A stretch of 64,000 nucleotides of DNA from Candidatus Ozemibacter sibiricus (GTDB taxonomy: Bacteria > Muiribacteriota > Ozemobacteria > Ozemobacterales > Ozemobacteraceae), in the NCBI GenBank assembly GCA_003327425.1, contig QOQW01000008.1, positions 145,240 to 209,239 of the forward strand, in the 5' to 3' direction. Positions 33,224 to 45,722 of the stretch are shown in pieces; position 1 is the first letter of the stretch, and the number at the start of each line of letters is the position of its first letter. The notes beneath the pieces are model-generated. The model was not told the DNA's origin. It did no database searches and saw only the letters and a program-made list of their open reading frames with translations. Position numbers and translations under genes: made by a program.

Positions 33224-33948
33224 GCGAGCGACGTGGCGTTGTCTGCTACGGCGATGAGATCATCCGTTACGAAATTGTCGAGCGCCCGGCCAGGCGAACG
33301 CTGGGCATCGAGGTTTATCCCGGAGGACGCGTCGTCGTGCTCGCCCCGAGAGGGTGCGATGACGCGACCATCAATGAGAGACTCCGTCTGCGTGCCGCCT
33401 GGATCAGCCGGCAGTTGGCTACTTTCTCGCAGTATGAGCATCACACTGCCCCGAGGCAGTATCTGAGCGGTGAATCGCATCGCTACCTGGGCCGGCAGTA
33501 CCGCTTGCGCGTCAAGGCGAACGATCCGGCCGTCTACGAGGACCAAGTGACGCTGACCCGTGGCGAAATGTGGGTCATCAGCCCAGGGGAGCTGCCTCCC
33601 GTCAAGGTCAAGGAACTCCTACGATGCTGGTATCTTAAGCGAGCACGTGAAGTGTTCGATGGCGTGCTGACAGATGCCTTTGATGCGTTCCAGCGAATGG
33701 GCCACGAGCGGCCACGCATCGTCGTCCGCGAGATGTGCCGCCGGTGGGGGAGCTTGTCGCCAAACGGCCAAATGACGTTGAACACACGTTTGGTGCAAGC
33801 CCCACGTCTTTGTGTCGAATACGTCATCGTGCATGAGCTTTGCCACTTGGTGCACAAGAATCACGATTCAGCGTTTTTCGCTTTGCTTGGACAGATCTTG
33901 CCGGACTGGCGGGCTCGCAAGCAGAGGCTCGAACAAGCCCTGTTGTGA
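33220..33948 (+). CDS. YgjP/DUF45-type metalloprotease associated with type I R-M
   Basis: A 242-residue protein of the M48-like YgjP group. The zinc site is HELCHLVH (HExxH) near residue 204 with a following His in NHDSAF; RRWGSLSPNGQMTLNTRL is the family marker just before it. Genes of this family commonly follow hsdR in type I loci; the substrate is unknown. It is the last gene of the island operon, joined to hsdR by ATGA overlap. Confidence 0.88.
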   Translation: MSERRGVVCYGDEIIRYEIVERPARRTLGIEVYPGGRVVVLAPRGCDDATINERLRLRAAWISRQLATFSQYEHHTAPRQYLSGESHRYLGRQYRLRVKANDPAVYEDQVTLTRGEMWVISPGELPPVKVKELLRCWYLKRAREVFDGVLTDAFDAFQRMGHERPRIVVREMCRRWGSLSPNGQMTLNTRLVQAPRLCVEYVIVHELCHLVHKNHDSAFFALLGQILPDWRARKQRLEQALL

Positions 33949-34209
33949 CCATTGGCCAACCAATCTGCTTCGGCATCGCGATGATCGACCCAATCAGGAA
34001 GAACTCGGCCGCTCCCCCTAGACCCACCGCCACAGCTCGCTCGTGGTGGCCGCCCTGTCCCGCTGATGGCCCCGTCGTCGCACCGTCGAGGTCGGCAGTC
34101 GCCCCGCGCCCAGGTTGAAAGTGCAGTCGACGATGGCCGTGAGCCGCCCCTCGGGCTTAATCGCCAGCGCCGGGCAGTAACGCAGCGTGGCCGCGAGAGC
34201 CGTCTGCAG
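33949..34209 (-). pseudogene. Remnant of a phage GH24 lysozyme (endolysin)
   Basis: On the minus strand the C-terminal half of a GH24 lysozyme can be read: AATLRYCPALA, then GRLTAIVDCTFNLGAGRL, then an RRR and SELWRWV segment. A stop (TAG at 34018-34020) interrupts it, and the next family piece, GRVLPDWVDHRDAEA, continues in another frame down to about 33950. The N-terminal catalytic Glu region is missing. This marks prophage debris at the right edge of the island. Confidence 0.7.
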
Positions 34210-34327
34210 ACCGCGGCCCTGGCCGGCTTGCTTTGCCCTGGTCTTGCCAGCAGGCAAGGCCGGCGGTAAGGTGAGAAGGTCCGTGTGGATCGCCCATCTA
34301 CCATCAGGAGGCCAGTCCCTCTTGTCC
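33949..34327. other. Right boundary region of the defence island
   Basis: About 380 bp without an intact gene. It contains the lysozyme remnant and a short hairpin (CTTGCC-AGCA-GGCAAG at 34243-34258). No direct repeat matching the left boundary was found by eye. Confidence 0.5.
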
Positions 34328-34870
34328 ATGCCTGCTGCGGTCAGCCGCGTCGAAGCCGTCAATATGCACGTTAGCCGGCTCGAGACGCCGATCGGGCCGA
34401 TGCTGGCCGCGACGACCGACCAGGGGCTCTGTCTCCTCGAGTTCGTCGATGAGACCAGGGGCGACGCAAGGCTGGAACAGATGCGGGCGGCCCTCGGGGC
34501 GGTGGTCGTGCCCGGGAAGAGCCCGATCGCCGAAACCCTGGCCCGTGAGCTCGCCGCCTATTTCGCCGGGCGGGGGCGGTCGTTCTCGATCCCGCTCCAC
34601 CTGTGCGGAACGGACTTTCAGACGCAGGTGTGGCAGGGGCTGCAAGCGATTCCTTACGGGCAGACCCGCTCCTACCGCGAGCAGGCTGTGGCCATCGGCC
34701 GGCCGCGGGCGGTGCGGGCCGTGGCCCAGGCCAATCGAGCCAACCGGATCGCCATCGTCATCCCCTGCCATCGCGTCATCGGGGCCGACGGGCATCTGGT
34801 GGGCTACAGTGCGGGGCTCTGGCGCAAGCAGCGTTTGCTCGAGCTGGAACAGGGGCGTCCCTTCGGCTGA
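34328..34870 (+). CDS. ogt: Methylated-DNA--protein-cysteine methyltransferase (MGMT/Ogt)
   Basis: Suicide DNA repair protein that moves O6-alkyl groups from guanine to its own cysteine. The active site is IPCHRVIGADGHLVGY, the helix-turn-helix lies in FQTQVWQGLQAIPYGQTRSY, and the N-terminal TPIGPMLAATTDQGLCLLEF segment resembles the transferase half of Ada. No AraC/Ada domain is attached. The start is uncertain: ATG 34328 has AGGAGG 16 bases upstream (long), and ATG 34364 begins directly at the conserved domain (168 residues). Confidence 0.9.
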   Translation: MPAAVSRVEAVNMHVSRLETPIGPMLAATTDQGLCLLEFVDETRGDARLEQMRAALGAVVVPGKSPIAETLARELAAYFAGRGRSFSIPLHLCGTDFQTQVWQGLQAIPYGQTRSYREQAVAIGRPRAVRAVAQANRANRIAIVIPCHRVIGADGHLVGYSAGLWRKQRLLELEQGRPFG

Positions 34871-34933
34871 AGGGCCGCGGTTTCCTAGGCCCTTGGCCTC
34901 GACCGCCGCACCATCGGGGTGTTCGCTGGCCGC

Positions 34934-39384
<4,451 letters not shown>

Positions 39385-39388
<4 letters not shown>

Positions 39389-40605
39389 GCCGGGGGCTCG
39401 CGTGGTCCGCCCGGTTCGCCCGGTTCGCGCCGATCGTAGGGTGCGCCGGGTTCTTCCGGCTCGCCCGGCTCGCGCGGGGCGCTGGGCGTGGCCGTCGCCG
39501 CCGCCTTCACCGCGTGGTCATCGGTATCGGCGAAGGTGGCGGCGATCCGTTCGAACTCGGGATGGATCGACAGGAAGCCTTCGACCAGGTCGGGATCGAA
39601 ATGGGTGCCGGCGCCCTCGGCGATCTTGGCCACCGCCTCGGCGTGGGTCAGCGGCGCTTTGTAGACCCGGCGGCTGATCAGCGCGTCGTAGACGTCGGCC
39701 ACCGCCATCAGCCGGCCCGAGATGGGAATGGCCTCGCCGCGCAGCCCGCGGGGGTAGCCCGAGCCGTCCCATTTTTCCTGGTGGGTCTGGGCGATCTCGC
39801 GGGCGTAGCGCAGGAACGAGTCGTTGTGGTCGACGCCCATCGCCCGCTCGGCCTTCTCGATGGCGCGGGCGCCCAGCTCGGCGTGCTGCTTCATCAGCTC
39901 GAACTCGGCCGCGGTCAGCCGCCCGGGCTTGAGCAGGATGTGGTCGGGGATGCCGACCTTGCCGATGTCATGCAGCGCGGCCGATTTGCAGATCAGCTCG
40001 ATCGCGCTCGGGGTGAGGGCCGGGGCGTAGTGCGGATGGAGGGCCATGCGCTCGGCCAGCACCCGCATGTAGCGCGTGGTCCGGACGATGTGCAGGCCGG
40101 TGTCGAGGTCGCGGGTCTCGGCCAGGGCGGCCAGGCTCTGGATCGTCACCTCCTGGGTGCGAGCCAGCTCGGCGGTGCGTTCGCGCACCCGCTGTTCGAG
40201 CAGGGCGTTGTGCCGCTCGATCTCCTCGCGGGCCAGCTTCAGTTCGACATGGGTGCGGACGCGCGCCAGCAGGATCTCGGGAATGACCGGCTTGGTCACG
40301 TAATCGACCGCGCCCACCGCGAAACCCGCCGTCTCGTCGAACACCTGATCGCGCGCGCTCAGGAAGATCACCGGCACCCGGGCCGTGACCGGATCGGCCT
40401 TCAACCGCCGGCAGACCTCGTAGCCGTCGAGGCCGGGCATCATGATGTCGAGCACGATCAGGTCGGGCGGCTCCGGCCCCGTCGCGATGCGCAGGGCCCG
40501 CTCCCCGCTCGTCGCCACCTTCAGCCGGAATTCCCCGCCCAGGATGCCCCGCAGCACGTCGAGGATCTCTGGCGCATCATCGACCAGCAGCAACAACGGT
40601 TTCAT
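39385..40605 (-). CDS. Response regulator with HD-GYP c-di-GMP phosphodiesterase domain
   Basis: A 406-residue protein. The N-terminal receiver (about 3-120) has LLVDDAPE and phospho-acceptor PDLIVLDIMMPGLDG. The HD-GYP domain (about 165-350) shows HIVRTTRYM, the catalytic AALHDIGKVGIPD, MKQHAELG, HQEKWDGSGYPRGLRG and VADVYDAL, all residues expected for hydrolysis of c-di-GMP. The last 35 residues are a Pro/Glu/Gly-rich tail with repeated EPGEP and EPGGP units. It precedes and overlaps the giant hybrid kinase, its likely phosphate source. Together with the GGDEF protein at 15.6-17.2 kb, both c-di-GMP synthesis and breakdown are represented in the window. Confidence 0.92.
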
Positions 40606-40667
40606 GGCTCCATCTTACTGGTTCGTCGGTCGTTTTTCCAGTCAGCTTCCCTCTGGATCGGCCATTG

Positions 40668-40673
40668 AGTATA
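40668..40673 (-). promoter_or_regulatory. Candidate -10 box of the HD-GYP/kinase operon
   Basis: TATACT on the minus strand lies 62 bp before ATG 40605. The -35 side is poor, and the site is nearly palindromic (AGTATACT), so it could also serve the rightward gene. Confidence 0.3.
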
Positions 40674-40842
40674 CTGATCGGTAGGCATGCATCTTCGTTG
40701 GCTCATTGAATCGAACGTCGAAAAAGTGGGTTGATGCGTCCTCAAACGATGACTGATCGAAAACCCGAGTGTCACAATAGTGGTTGGAAGAAGGTCAACC
40801 ATGTGGCGAAGAATCGTTCCGAAGGTCCGAAGGGGGTTGGGT

Positions 40843-42552
40843 ATGAAGCGTCGCTGCCTTGTTCTGGGATGTCTCCTGGCCGTGCTATGCTTGGCAGGGG
40901 GATGGCGCGAATCGCTGTGGGCTGAGAGCGAAGAGGTCGGCGGCGAGCGTCCTGGCGAGCCGACGCCCACGCGGCAGGTCGGCCTCGATGCCATGTTCCA
41001 GGGCGCCTGGCTCGATGGCTTCCCAGCTTCAGCGCCATTGCCCCAAGTTGATACCGAACCGAATCCTCAGGGGGCGAGAGCGCCCACCCCCGCATCAGGC
41101 CGCCAGGGGGCGCAGCCGCTCGAGAAGACGGTGGCGGCCGCCCGTAGCTTCTTGCGCCGGCGGCCCGACATCGCCGAGAAGATTCCCCAGTGGTGCGGGG
41201 AAACCTCTCCCATAGGGATTCTGGCCCATTGGGTCCGCATCACCCACGAGCGGAACGAATATTTTCGCGAAGCGATGTCGGTGCTCAAGCGGCTGTCGCC
41301 GGCCGACTTCCTGGCCCTGCGGCCCGACATCGCCCGCAGCGTGCGACAGTCGCGCGGGGAAACCGATCCGCGGCGGGTGATCGCCCTCTGGTTGCGGTAC
41401 AACACGACAGAAAACAGCATCTTCGTCGATCTGGCCCGCTGGATCACCGGCCGGCGCCCCTGGCCCGATGCTCCCGGCCAGCCCGTGCCTCGCCCGCCGG
41501 CCGACGGGTCGTCCGGGCAACGTCCGCCGAGCGCGCCTCCCGGGACGCCCACCGGGCCTGAGACCCCTGGCCGGCCTCCAGTGGCGGTGCCGCCTTCCCC
41601 GCCTTCCCCGCCGGTCACTCCGCCCAAGCGAAGGTATGATCTGGCCTCGTTGCCCCGTCCGACCTTCGACAACGGGTGGGGCATCCACTGGTTCCCCACT
41701 TTGGGTTCGTCGCGCGAAGTGGTCGACCGCTATCTCGATGAGTGCGAACAGATGGGGTTGCGGTGGATCGTCTTCTTGAACGAAGCGGAAAAGATCAGCG
41801 AGGCCAACGATTACCTGGTCGACCGGATGCAGGCGAAAGGCATGATGCCGATCCTGCGGCTGTACTCGCGCACGGTACCGCTCGACTGGGCCAAGGTGCG
41901 CCAGGTGGTGGCCCACTATGTCGAACGAGGAGTCTTCTATTTCCAGATCTATAACGAGCCCAACCTCAAATGCGAGTGGGAAGACGGGCGCATCGACCTG
42001 CCCCGGTTCCTGGAACTATGGGAAAAAGGGGCGACCGTCATCCTCGAAGCCGGCGGCTTTCCGGCGTTCGCGCCCCTGGCTCCGGGCGGGGAAGACGGCC
42101 GATCCGACATCCAGTTCTTCGAAGAATGCCTGCAGCGGATGAAGGCGCGCGGCACCCTGCCGCTGCTGAAGAAATGCTGGATCGCCATCCACAATCAGAC
42201 CTGGCATCCGGTCGACTACGAGGCCGATACCTTCAGTTTCAAGAAATTCCTGTTCTTCAATCGTGCAGTGGTGAAGTATCTGGGTGAATCGCGCCCGATC
42301 ATCGCCACCGAAGGTGGCTTCCAGACCGGTGGCAATGCCGCCATGAACGAGCGTCACTGCGCGTACAACCTCGACTACTACCGGTATATGCTGCAGGCTG
42401 AGCCGTATTTCCTCGCCCAATGCAGCTGGATTCTCGGCAACGACGTGGGGGGCGGCGCCCCTGGCATGTGGGAGGATGCCACCTGGTTCAAGCCGTCGGG
42501 GCCCATGCCCATCGTTGACGCCCTCAAGCGGGAGCCCAAGCGCCCGCGCTGA
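40843..42552 (+). CDS. Secreted clan GH-A glycoside hydrolase
   Basis: A 569-residue product with a clear signal peptide (MKRRCLVLGCLLAVLCLAGG). Residues about 105-200 hold two copies of a roughly 45-residue helical motif (RRPDIAEKIPQWCGETSP and LRPDIARSVRQSRGETDP), followed by a Pro-rich linker (about 205-265). The catalytic TIM barrel shows FYFQIYNEPNLK, the acid/base Glu of clan GH-A, and IIATEGGFQTGG, the probable nucleophile Glu. Similarity to GH5/GH39-type xylosidases or cellulases is inferred from these motifs; the substrate is unknown. ATG 40843 behind AAGGGGG is preferred; ATG 40801 is possible and would lengthen the basic n-region. Confidence 0.78.
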   Translation: MKRRCLVLGCLLAVLCLAGGWRESLWAESEEVGGERPGEPTPTRQVGLDAMFQGAWLDGFPASAPLPQVDTEPNPQGARAPTPASGRQGAQPLEKTVAAARSFLRRRPDIAEKIPQWCGETSPIGILAHWVRITHERNEYFREAMSVLKRLSPADFLALRPDIARSVRQSRGETDPRRVIALWLRYNTTENSIFVDLARWITGRRPWPDAPGQPVPRPPADGSSGQRPPSAPPGTPTGPETPGRPPVAVPPSPPSPPVTPPKRRYDLASLPRPTFDNGWGIHWFPTLGSSREVVDRYLDECEQMGLRWIVFLNEAEKISEANDYLVDRMQAKGMMPILRLYSRTVPLDWAKVRQVVAHYVERGVFYFQIYNEPNLKCEWEDGRIDLPRFLELWEKGATVILEAGGFPAFAPLAPGGEDGRSDIQFFEECLQRMKARGTLPLLKKCWIAIHNQTWHPVDYEADTFSFKKFLFFNRAVVKYLGESRPIIATEGGFQTGGNAAMNERHCAYNLDYYRYMLQAEPYFLAQCSWILGNDVGGGAPGMWEDATWFKPSGPMPIVDALKREPKRPR

Positions 42553-42582
42553 TCGCGCTCGGCCTCGCCCCGGTCACGACAG

Positions 42583-42625
42583 GGCCACTCGCCTCCCTCA
42601 GGGGAGCTCGGGTGGCCTTGTGCTT
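42583..42625 (+). terminator. Hairpin downstream of the glycoside hydrolase
   Basis: GGCCAC pairs with GTGGCC around an inner CTCCC/GGGAG stem, followed by TTGTGCTTTG. It is imperfect and weakly U-rich. Confidence 0.4.
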
Positions 42626-42712
42626 TGTGGCCTCATGTTGAGGTGCCGCTGTTATGGGGGGGGGATGTGGTGGTTGCTAAAAAATCGGCAAACGCAATTA
42701 GCGTGCCCTGTT

Positions 42713-42730
42713 GTGTCACAAAATTGACAC
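42713..42730. promoter_or_regulatory. Inverted repeat GTGTCA-N6-TGACAC, possible operator
   Basis: Perfect 6-bp arms with an AT-rich spacer (CAAAAT), in the upstream region of the sigma/anti-sigma pair. No repressor can be assigned. Confidence 0.4.
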
Positions 42731-42827
42731 TTTTCCGGTCATGTCTGGTGAACCCCGAATGAGAGACCTGCGCGGGGGAAATCTGAAGGAGGTGATGGAC
42801 TTCTGAGCGAAAACCCTCTGCCCCCTC

Positions 42828-42856
42828 TTCAAAAATTCGGGTGATCGTGCCACAAT
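42828..42856 (+). promoter_or_regulatory. Candidate promoter of the second ECF sigma gene
   Basis: TTCAAA at 42828-42833 and CACAAT at 42851-42856 with 17 bp spacing; each box matches four of six consensus bases. It lies 45 bp before ATG 42902. Confidence 0.35.
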
Positions 42857-42901
42857 GGGGTCACGTTCTGCACCCTACGACAAGGAGCACCCAGGGGAAG
42901 C

Positions 42902-43498
42902 ATGTTCGGGATTCTGTGGGCCTGGTTCGCGGTCGAGCCGGCCCCGATGGCGACCGATGATGAACTGGTCCGGGCGGCGCTCCAGGGAGACCGGCGAGCC
43001 TACTCCGAGTTGTACCGACGGCACGTGACCTCTCTCTTCCGATATGCCCTGTCTCTGACCCGTAACCAGATCGAAGCCGAGGACCTCCTGCAAGAAGTGT
43101 TCATCCAGGCATTCAACAAACTCTCTCAATATCAGGGGCCCAACATTTTCAAACGCTGGCTGTTCCGGATCTGCCGCAACATGGCCTTCAACCGGAAAGC
43201 CAAACGCAAAGTCGAAGAATCGCCGATGGAAAGCCACGCTGAGATCACACTTGGTGCACGCGAGCCGCAGAAAGAGTGGTTGAAGGACCTCGAGGTGCAG
43301 GAAAGCACGCAGCGCCTCCTGGGGAGCCTCTCCCCTGAACTCCAGGAAATCATGCTGCTCCGGCTGGTCGAAGACCTCTCGTACCGAGAGATCTCCGAAA
43401 TCACCGGCCTGACCGAGGTCAACCTTCGCCAGATGATTTCACGGGGCCTGGGAAAACTGCGAAAGGAGTGGAGCGCCCATGCCGTGCACCAAACTTGA
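42902..43498 (+). CDS. ECF-family RNA polymerase sigma factor
   Basis: A 198-residue sigma factor. Region 2 includes ELVRAALQGDRRAYSELYRRH and EDLLQEVFIQAFNKLSQY, then FKRWLFRICRNMAFN. Region 4 includes LSYREISEITGLTEVNLRQMI, then SRGLGKLRK. The first 15 residues (MFGILWAWFAVEPAP) are hydrophobic and unlike the family, so ATG 42947, giving MATDDELVRAA, is an alternative start, though it has no better ribosome site. Its end overlaps the membrane anti-sigma gene by 20 bp. Confidence 0.9.
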   Translation: MFGILWAWFAVEPAPMATDDELVRAALQGDRRAYSELYRRHVTSLFRYALSLTRNQIEAEDLLQEVFIQAFNKLSQYQGPNIFKRWLFRICRNMAFNRKAKRKVEESPMESHAEITLGAREPQKEWLKDLEVQESTQRLLGSLSPELQEIMLLRLVEDLSYREISEITGLTEVNLRQMISRGLGKLRKEWSAHAVHQT

Positions 43499-44498
43499 AG
43501 ACTGGCTCCAGGCCGATGACTCCCTCGTGGGCAGGGGTCTGCCCGAGGGGTTGCAGCAGCATGTGACCGGCTGCCCCGAATGCCGCGACCAATGGGAAGC
43601 CGCCCGCCTCTTCCGTTCCTCCTGCCAGGAGGTCCGGGTGCCGAAAGACATGGAGCAGCGTGTCTGGAACAAAGTCCGCCAGCACCTGCCGACGCCGGCC
43701 AATACCGGGCCCGAAACGAGCGGCACGGGAGGAACCATCGCTCTCGCCGGTTCCACCGGGCTGATGCTGGGGGCCGCGGTCGGCCTGGCCCTGCTGATCG
43801 GCGCCGCCCTGATCTGGACCCGTCCCGCCGCGCCGCCGCCGCCCACCGCGACCGTTGCCGAGCCGGCAGCCGAGACCATGCAGGTCACCGGTCAACAGGC
43901 CTTCCTCCGACGTGATGTCAAAGAAGAACCGCTGTCGGCTGTTCCTCGCCCCTGGCAGGAAGGCGACCTCCTGCGATTGTCCGGCCCCGGGGCCGCCGCC
44001 ACGCTCACCGGCCCTGGCGGCACGACCCTACGGGTGGTGGGCCAGGGGCGACTGCAAAGAACTCCCCAGGGGCTCAAGGTGCTGGATGGCCGGTTCACCC
44101 TCTCCTGTCAGGGTGGATCCGGTCCGCTCCTGATCGGCATTCCTGGCGGCGCTCTGCGTCTCGAACGGGCCGTGCTCCGGGTCGATCTGCAGGGCGATGG
44201 CGGCACGCTCGACCTGCTGGAAGGCCGCCTCGATGTGGAACCTGCCGCCGGTGCGCTGCCCGCCTTCTCGTGGGCGGCCGGTACCAGGCTGACGGTGCGC
44301 GCTGGGGCCATCGCCGACTATCCCGTCGCCGTTCCGATGACCTTGCCGACTTCGTCTGTCGAGCCGATGACCGCGGGCCACCCCGGGGTTTCCCCGGCGG
44401 GCGATCCGGGTGCGCTGGCGAGCCTGTCGAACCCCGTGCTGCCAGCTTCCGGGACGATGATCCAGACGGGCCTGGGCGATCTGTTGCGGTCTCCATGA
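43479..44498 (+). CDS. Membrane anti-sigma factor with FecR-like exported domain
   Basis: A 339-residue protein with the zinc anti-sigma motif H-x3-C-x2-C as HVTGCPEC (about 28-35), one membrane helix (LMLGAAVGLALLIGAALIW, about 96-115) and an exported region. The latter contains a FecR-like beta segment (GDLLRLSGPGAAATLTGPGG, then VLDGRFTLSC and LDLLEGRLDVEP). It sits directly after and overlapping its sigma gene, so it is probably the membrane-bound inhibitor; the signal sensed by the exported part is unknown. Confidence 0.8.
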   Translation: MPCTKLEDWLQADDSLVGRGLPEGLQQHVTGCPECRDQWEAARLFRSSCQEVRVPKDMEQRVWNKVRQHLPTPANTGPETSGTGGTIALAGSTGLMLGAAVGLALLIGAALIWTRPAAPPPPTATVAEPAAETMQVTGQQAFLRRDVKEEPLSAVPRPWQEGDLLRLSGPGAAATLTGPGGTTLRVVGQGRLQRTPQGLKVLDGRFTLSCQGGSGPLLIGIPGGALRLERAVLRVDLQGDGGTLDLLEGRLDVEPAAGALPAFSWAAGTRLTVRAGAIADYPVAVPMTLPTSSVEPMTAGHPGVSPAGDPGALASLSNPVLPASGTMIQTGLGDLLRSP

Positions 44499-44762
44499 GG
44501 GGCGCTTTCTATCGAGCAAGTCTGGCTATCGATGAGCAATACCGGTGGCGTTCTGTGATCGTGCCATTTCCCAGTCGGCCAGATGGGTCTGCCGACCGCC
44601 CTGCGTTGGGTTGCCCGCGCCGGTGCCTGATGATCTGATGCGGGCGAGCGCTGACCCCAAGGGGGATAGGAGCGAAAGGCGCTTCGATCAATTCGGAAGC
44701 CGACTAAGGCCGAGGGTCGCCGAAGGTCGCCTGGGTAGTACCATTCTCGCGGGAGGCTTGCG

Positions 44763-45251
44763 ATGATGTGCCCGACCATGCCCGCATCGCGCTGGCCCAC
44801 CCAGAGCCGACGCGGGTTGTCGATGCTGGAGATCCTGGTGGCTATCGTCATTCTCAGTTTCGGGTTGCTGCCGATCTTCCGGCTGATGTCGCAATCGCGG
44901 CAGGTCATGTACCGGTCCGTCCTCGAGATGAAGGCGATGGCGGCGGCCTCATCGCTGATGGACGCCTTGCACCGGGCTCCCGCCGCAGTGCTGGCCCGTT
45001 TTCCGACCGCCGAGCTGCCCGAGACGCAACTGGCCGCCCGGGGCATCGTTCCTCCCGCTCCTGATCCGACCTTGCCGCGGATGGTCTCGGTGCGCTATCT
45101 GAACGATCCTTCCCTGCCCAGAGAGCGGTTTTCCAATCCCTTCGGCCAGATCCTCGAGATGACCGTCCGCGTCACCTCGGCCGCGCCGGGCACCGCCTAC
45201 CATGGGCGTCCCATCGTCACCTTGCGGGACATCCGCTATCTCGATCGTTGA
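44763..45251 (+). CDS. Type IV pilin-like (pseudopilin) protein
   Basis: A 162-residue prepilin. The class III signal is SRRGLSMLEILVAIVILSFG: processing after Gly would leave a Leu-Ser-Met-Leu-Glu start with Glu at +5 and a long hydrophobic helix. The C-terminal half is a small globular part of unknown type. GGGAGG lies seven bases before ATG 44763. First of four consecutive genes for N-terminal-helix proteins that look like minor pseudopilins of a type II secretion or type IV pilus tip complex. The main assembly ATPases are not in the window. Confidence 0.85.
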   Translation: MMCPTMPASRWPTQSRRGLSMLEILVAIVILSFGLLPIFRLMSQSRQVMYRSVLEMKAMAAASSLMDALHRAPAAVLARFPTAELPETQLAARGIVPPAPDPTLPRMVSVRYLNDPSLPRERFSNPFGQILEMTVRVTSAAPGTAYHGRPIVTLRDIRYLDR

Positions 45252-45270
45252 TGCCAAGGAGCTCGCTATC

Positions 45271-45720
45271 GTGACATCCCTTTGGTTCCCGCGGATGAAG
45301 CCCCTGGCCCGACGGCAGGCAGGGTTCAGCCTGCCGGAGGTCATGGTGGCGGCAGTGCTGGGAGTGGTCGGGCTGTCGATGCTGCTTCTGTACCAGCAGA
45401 GCATGTCACGGCAGGCGGCGTCGGGAGATGCCCAGACCCGGGCCTGGCACACCTACGGACGACTGAGCGCCGCGCTGCGCCATGATCTTTTGCAGGCCAC
45501 TCGGGTCGACGCGCCTGACCCGCAGACGCTGGTCATCGAAGTGGTCGAAGTCGATGACGAGTTCCGGGCGCGGCCGCGGCGGGTCACCTGGCGCCGAGAG
45601 GCTCGCGATCCCAAGACCATCATCCGGGAAGAGGAAGGCCGGGGCAGCACGGCCTTCGATTTTTCCGACGCCCTGGGCCGGAACGAAGCTCTGGGCCTGC
45701 GTTTCACCTGGGAGCCGTGA
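45271..45720 (+). CDS. Type IV pilin-like (pseudopilin) protein
   Basis: A 149-residue prepilin with RRQAGFSLPEVMVAAVLGVVG: cleavage after Gly gives a Phe start with Glu at +5. The GTG start is chosen because AAGGAG lies nine bases upstream and 19 bp after the preceding stop; the frame extends further upstream into the previous gene without support. The remainder contains a PulJ-like YGRLSAALRHDLLQATRV stretch. Confidence 0.82.
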   Translation: MTSLWFPRMKPLARRQAGFSLPEVMVAAVLGVVGLSMLLLYQQSMSRQAASGDAQTRAWHTYGRLSAALRHDLLQATRVDAPDPQTLVIEVVEVDDEFRARPRRVTWRREARDPKTIIREEEGRGSTAFDFSDALGRNEALGLRFTWEP

Positions 45721-45722
45721 CG

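Larger units (their letters stand above)
20117..33948 (+). mobile_element. Horizontally acquired type I restriction-modification defence island
   Basis: Ten rightward genes, most overlapping by 4-19 bp, lie behind one strong promoter. Base composition and codon use look less GC-biased than the flanking DNA by eye. The set is hsdS(half)-hsdM-rhuM-hsdS'(partial)-PHP/ATPase-AlbA-AAA-PIN-hsdR-metalloprotease. No integrase, transposase or att repeat is visible, and a decayed phage lysozyme gene abuts the right end. Many of the proteins have a proteobacterial look (an impression, not a search result). Confidence 0.6.
42553..42901. other. Intergenic region before the second ECF sigma gene
   Basis: About 350 bp without a supportable gene longer than a few codons. 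It contains a hairpin after the glycosidase (42583-42617), a GTGTCA-N6-TGACAC inverted repeat (42713-42730), an orphan perfect Shine-Dalgarno (42786-42796) and a candidate promoter (42828-42856). Confidence 0.55.

Noticed and set aside
34187..34327. Longer N-terminus for the MGMT gene
   Set aside because: The added residues are Arg/Pro-rich, overlap the lysozyme remnant on the other strand and have no ribosome site.
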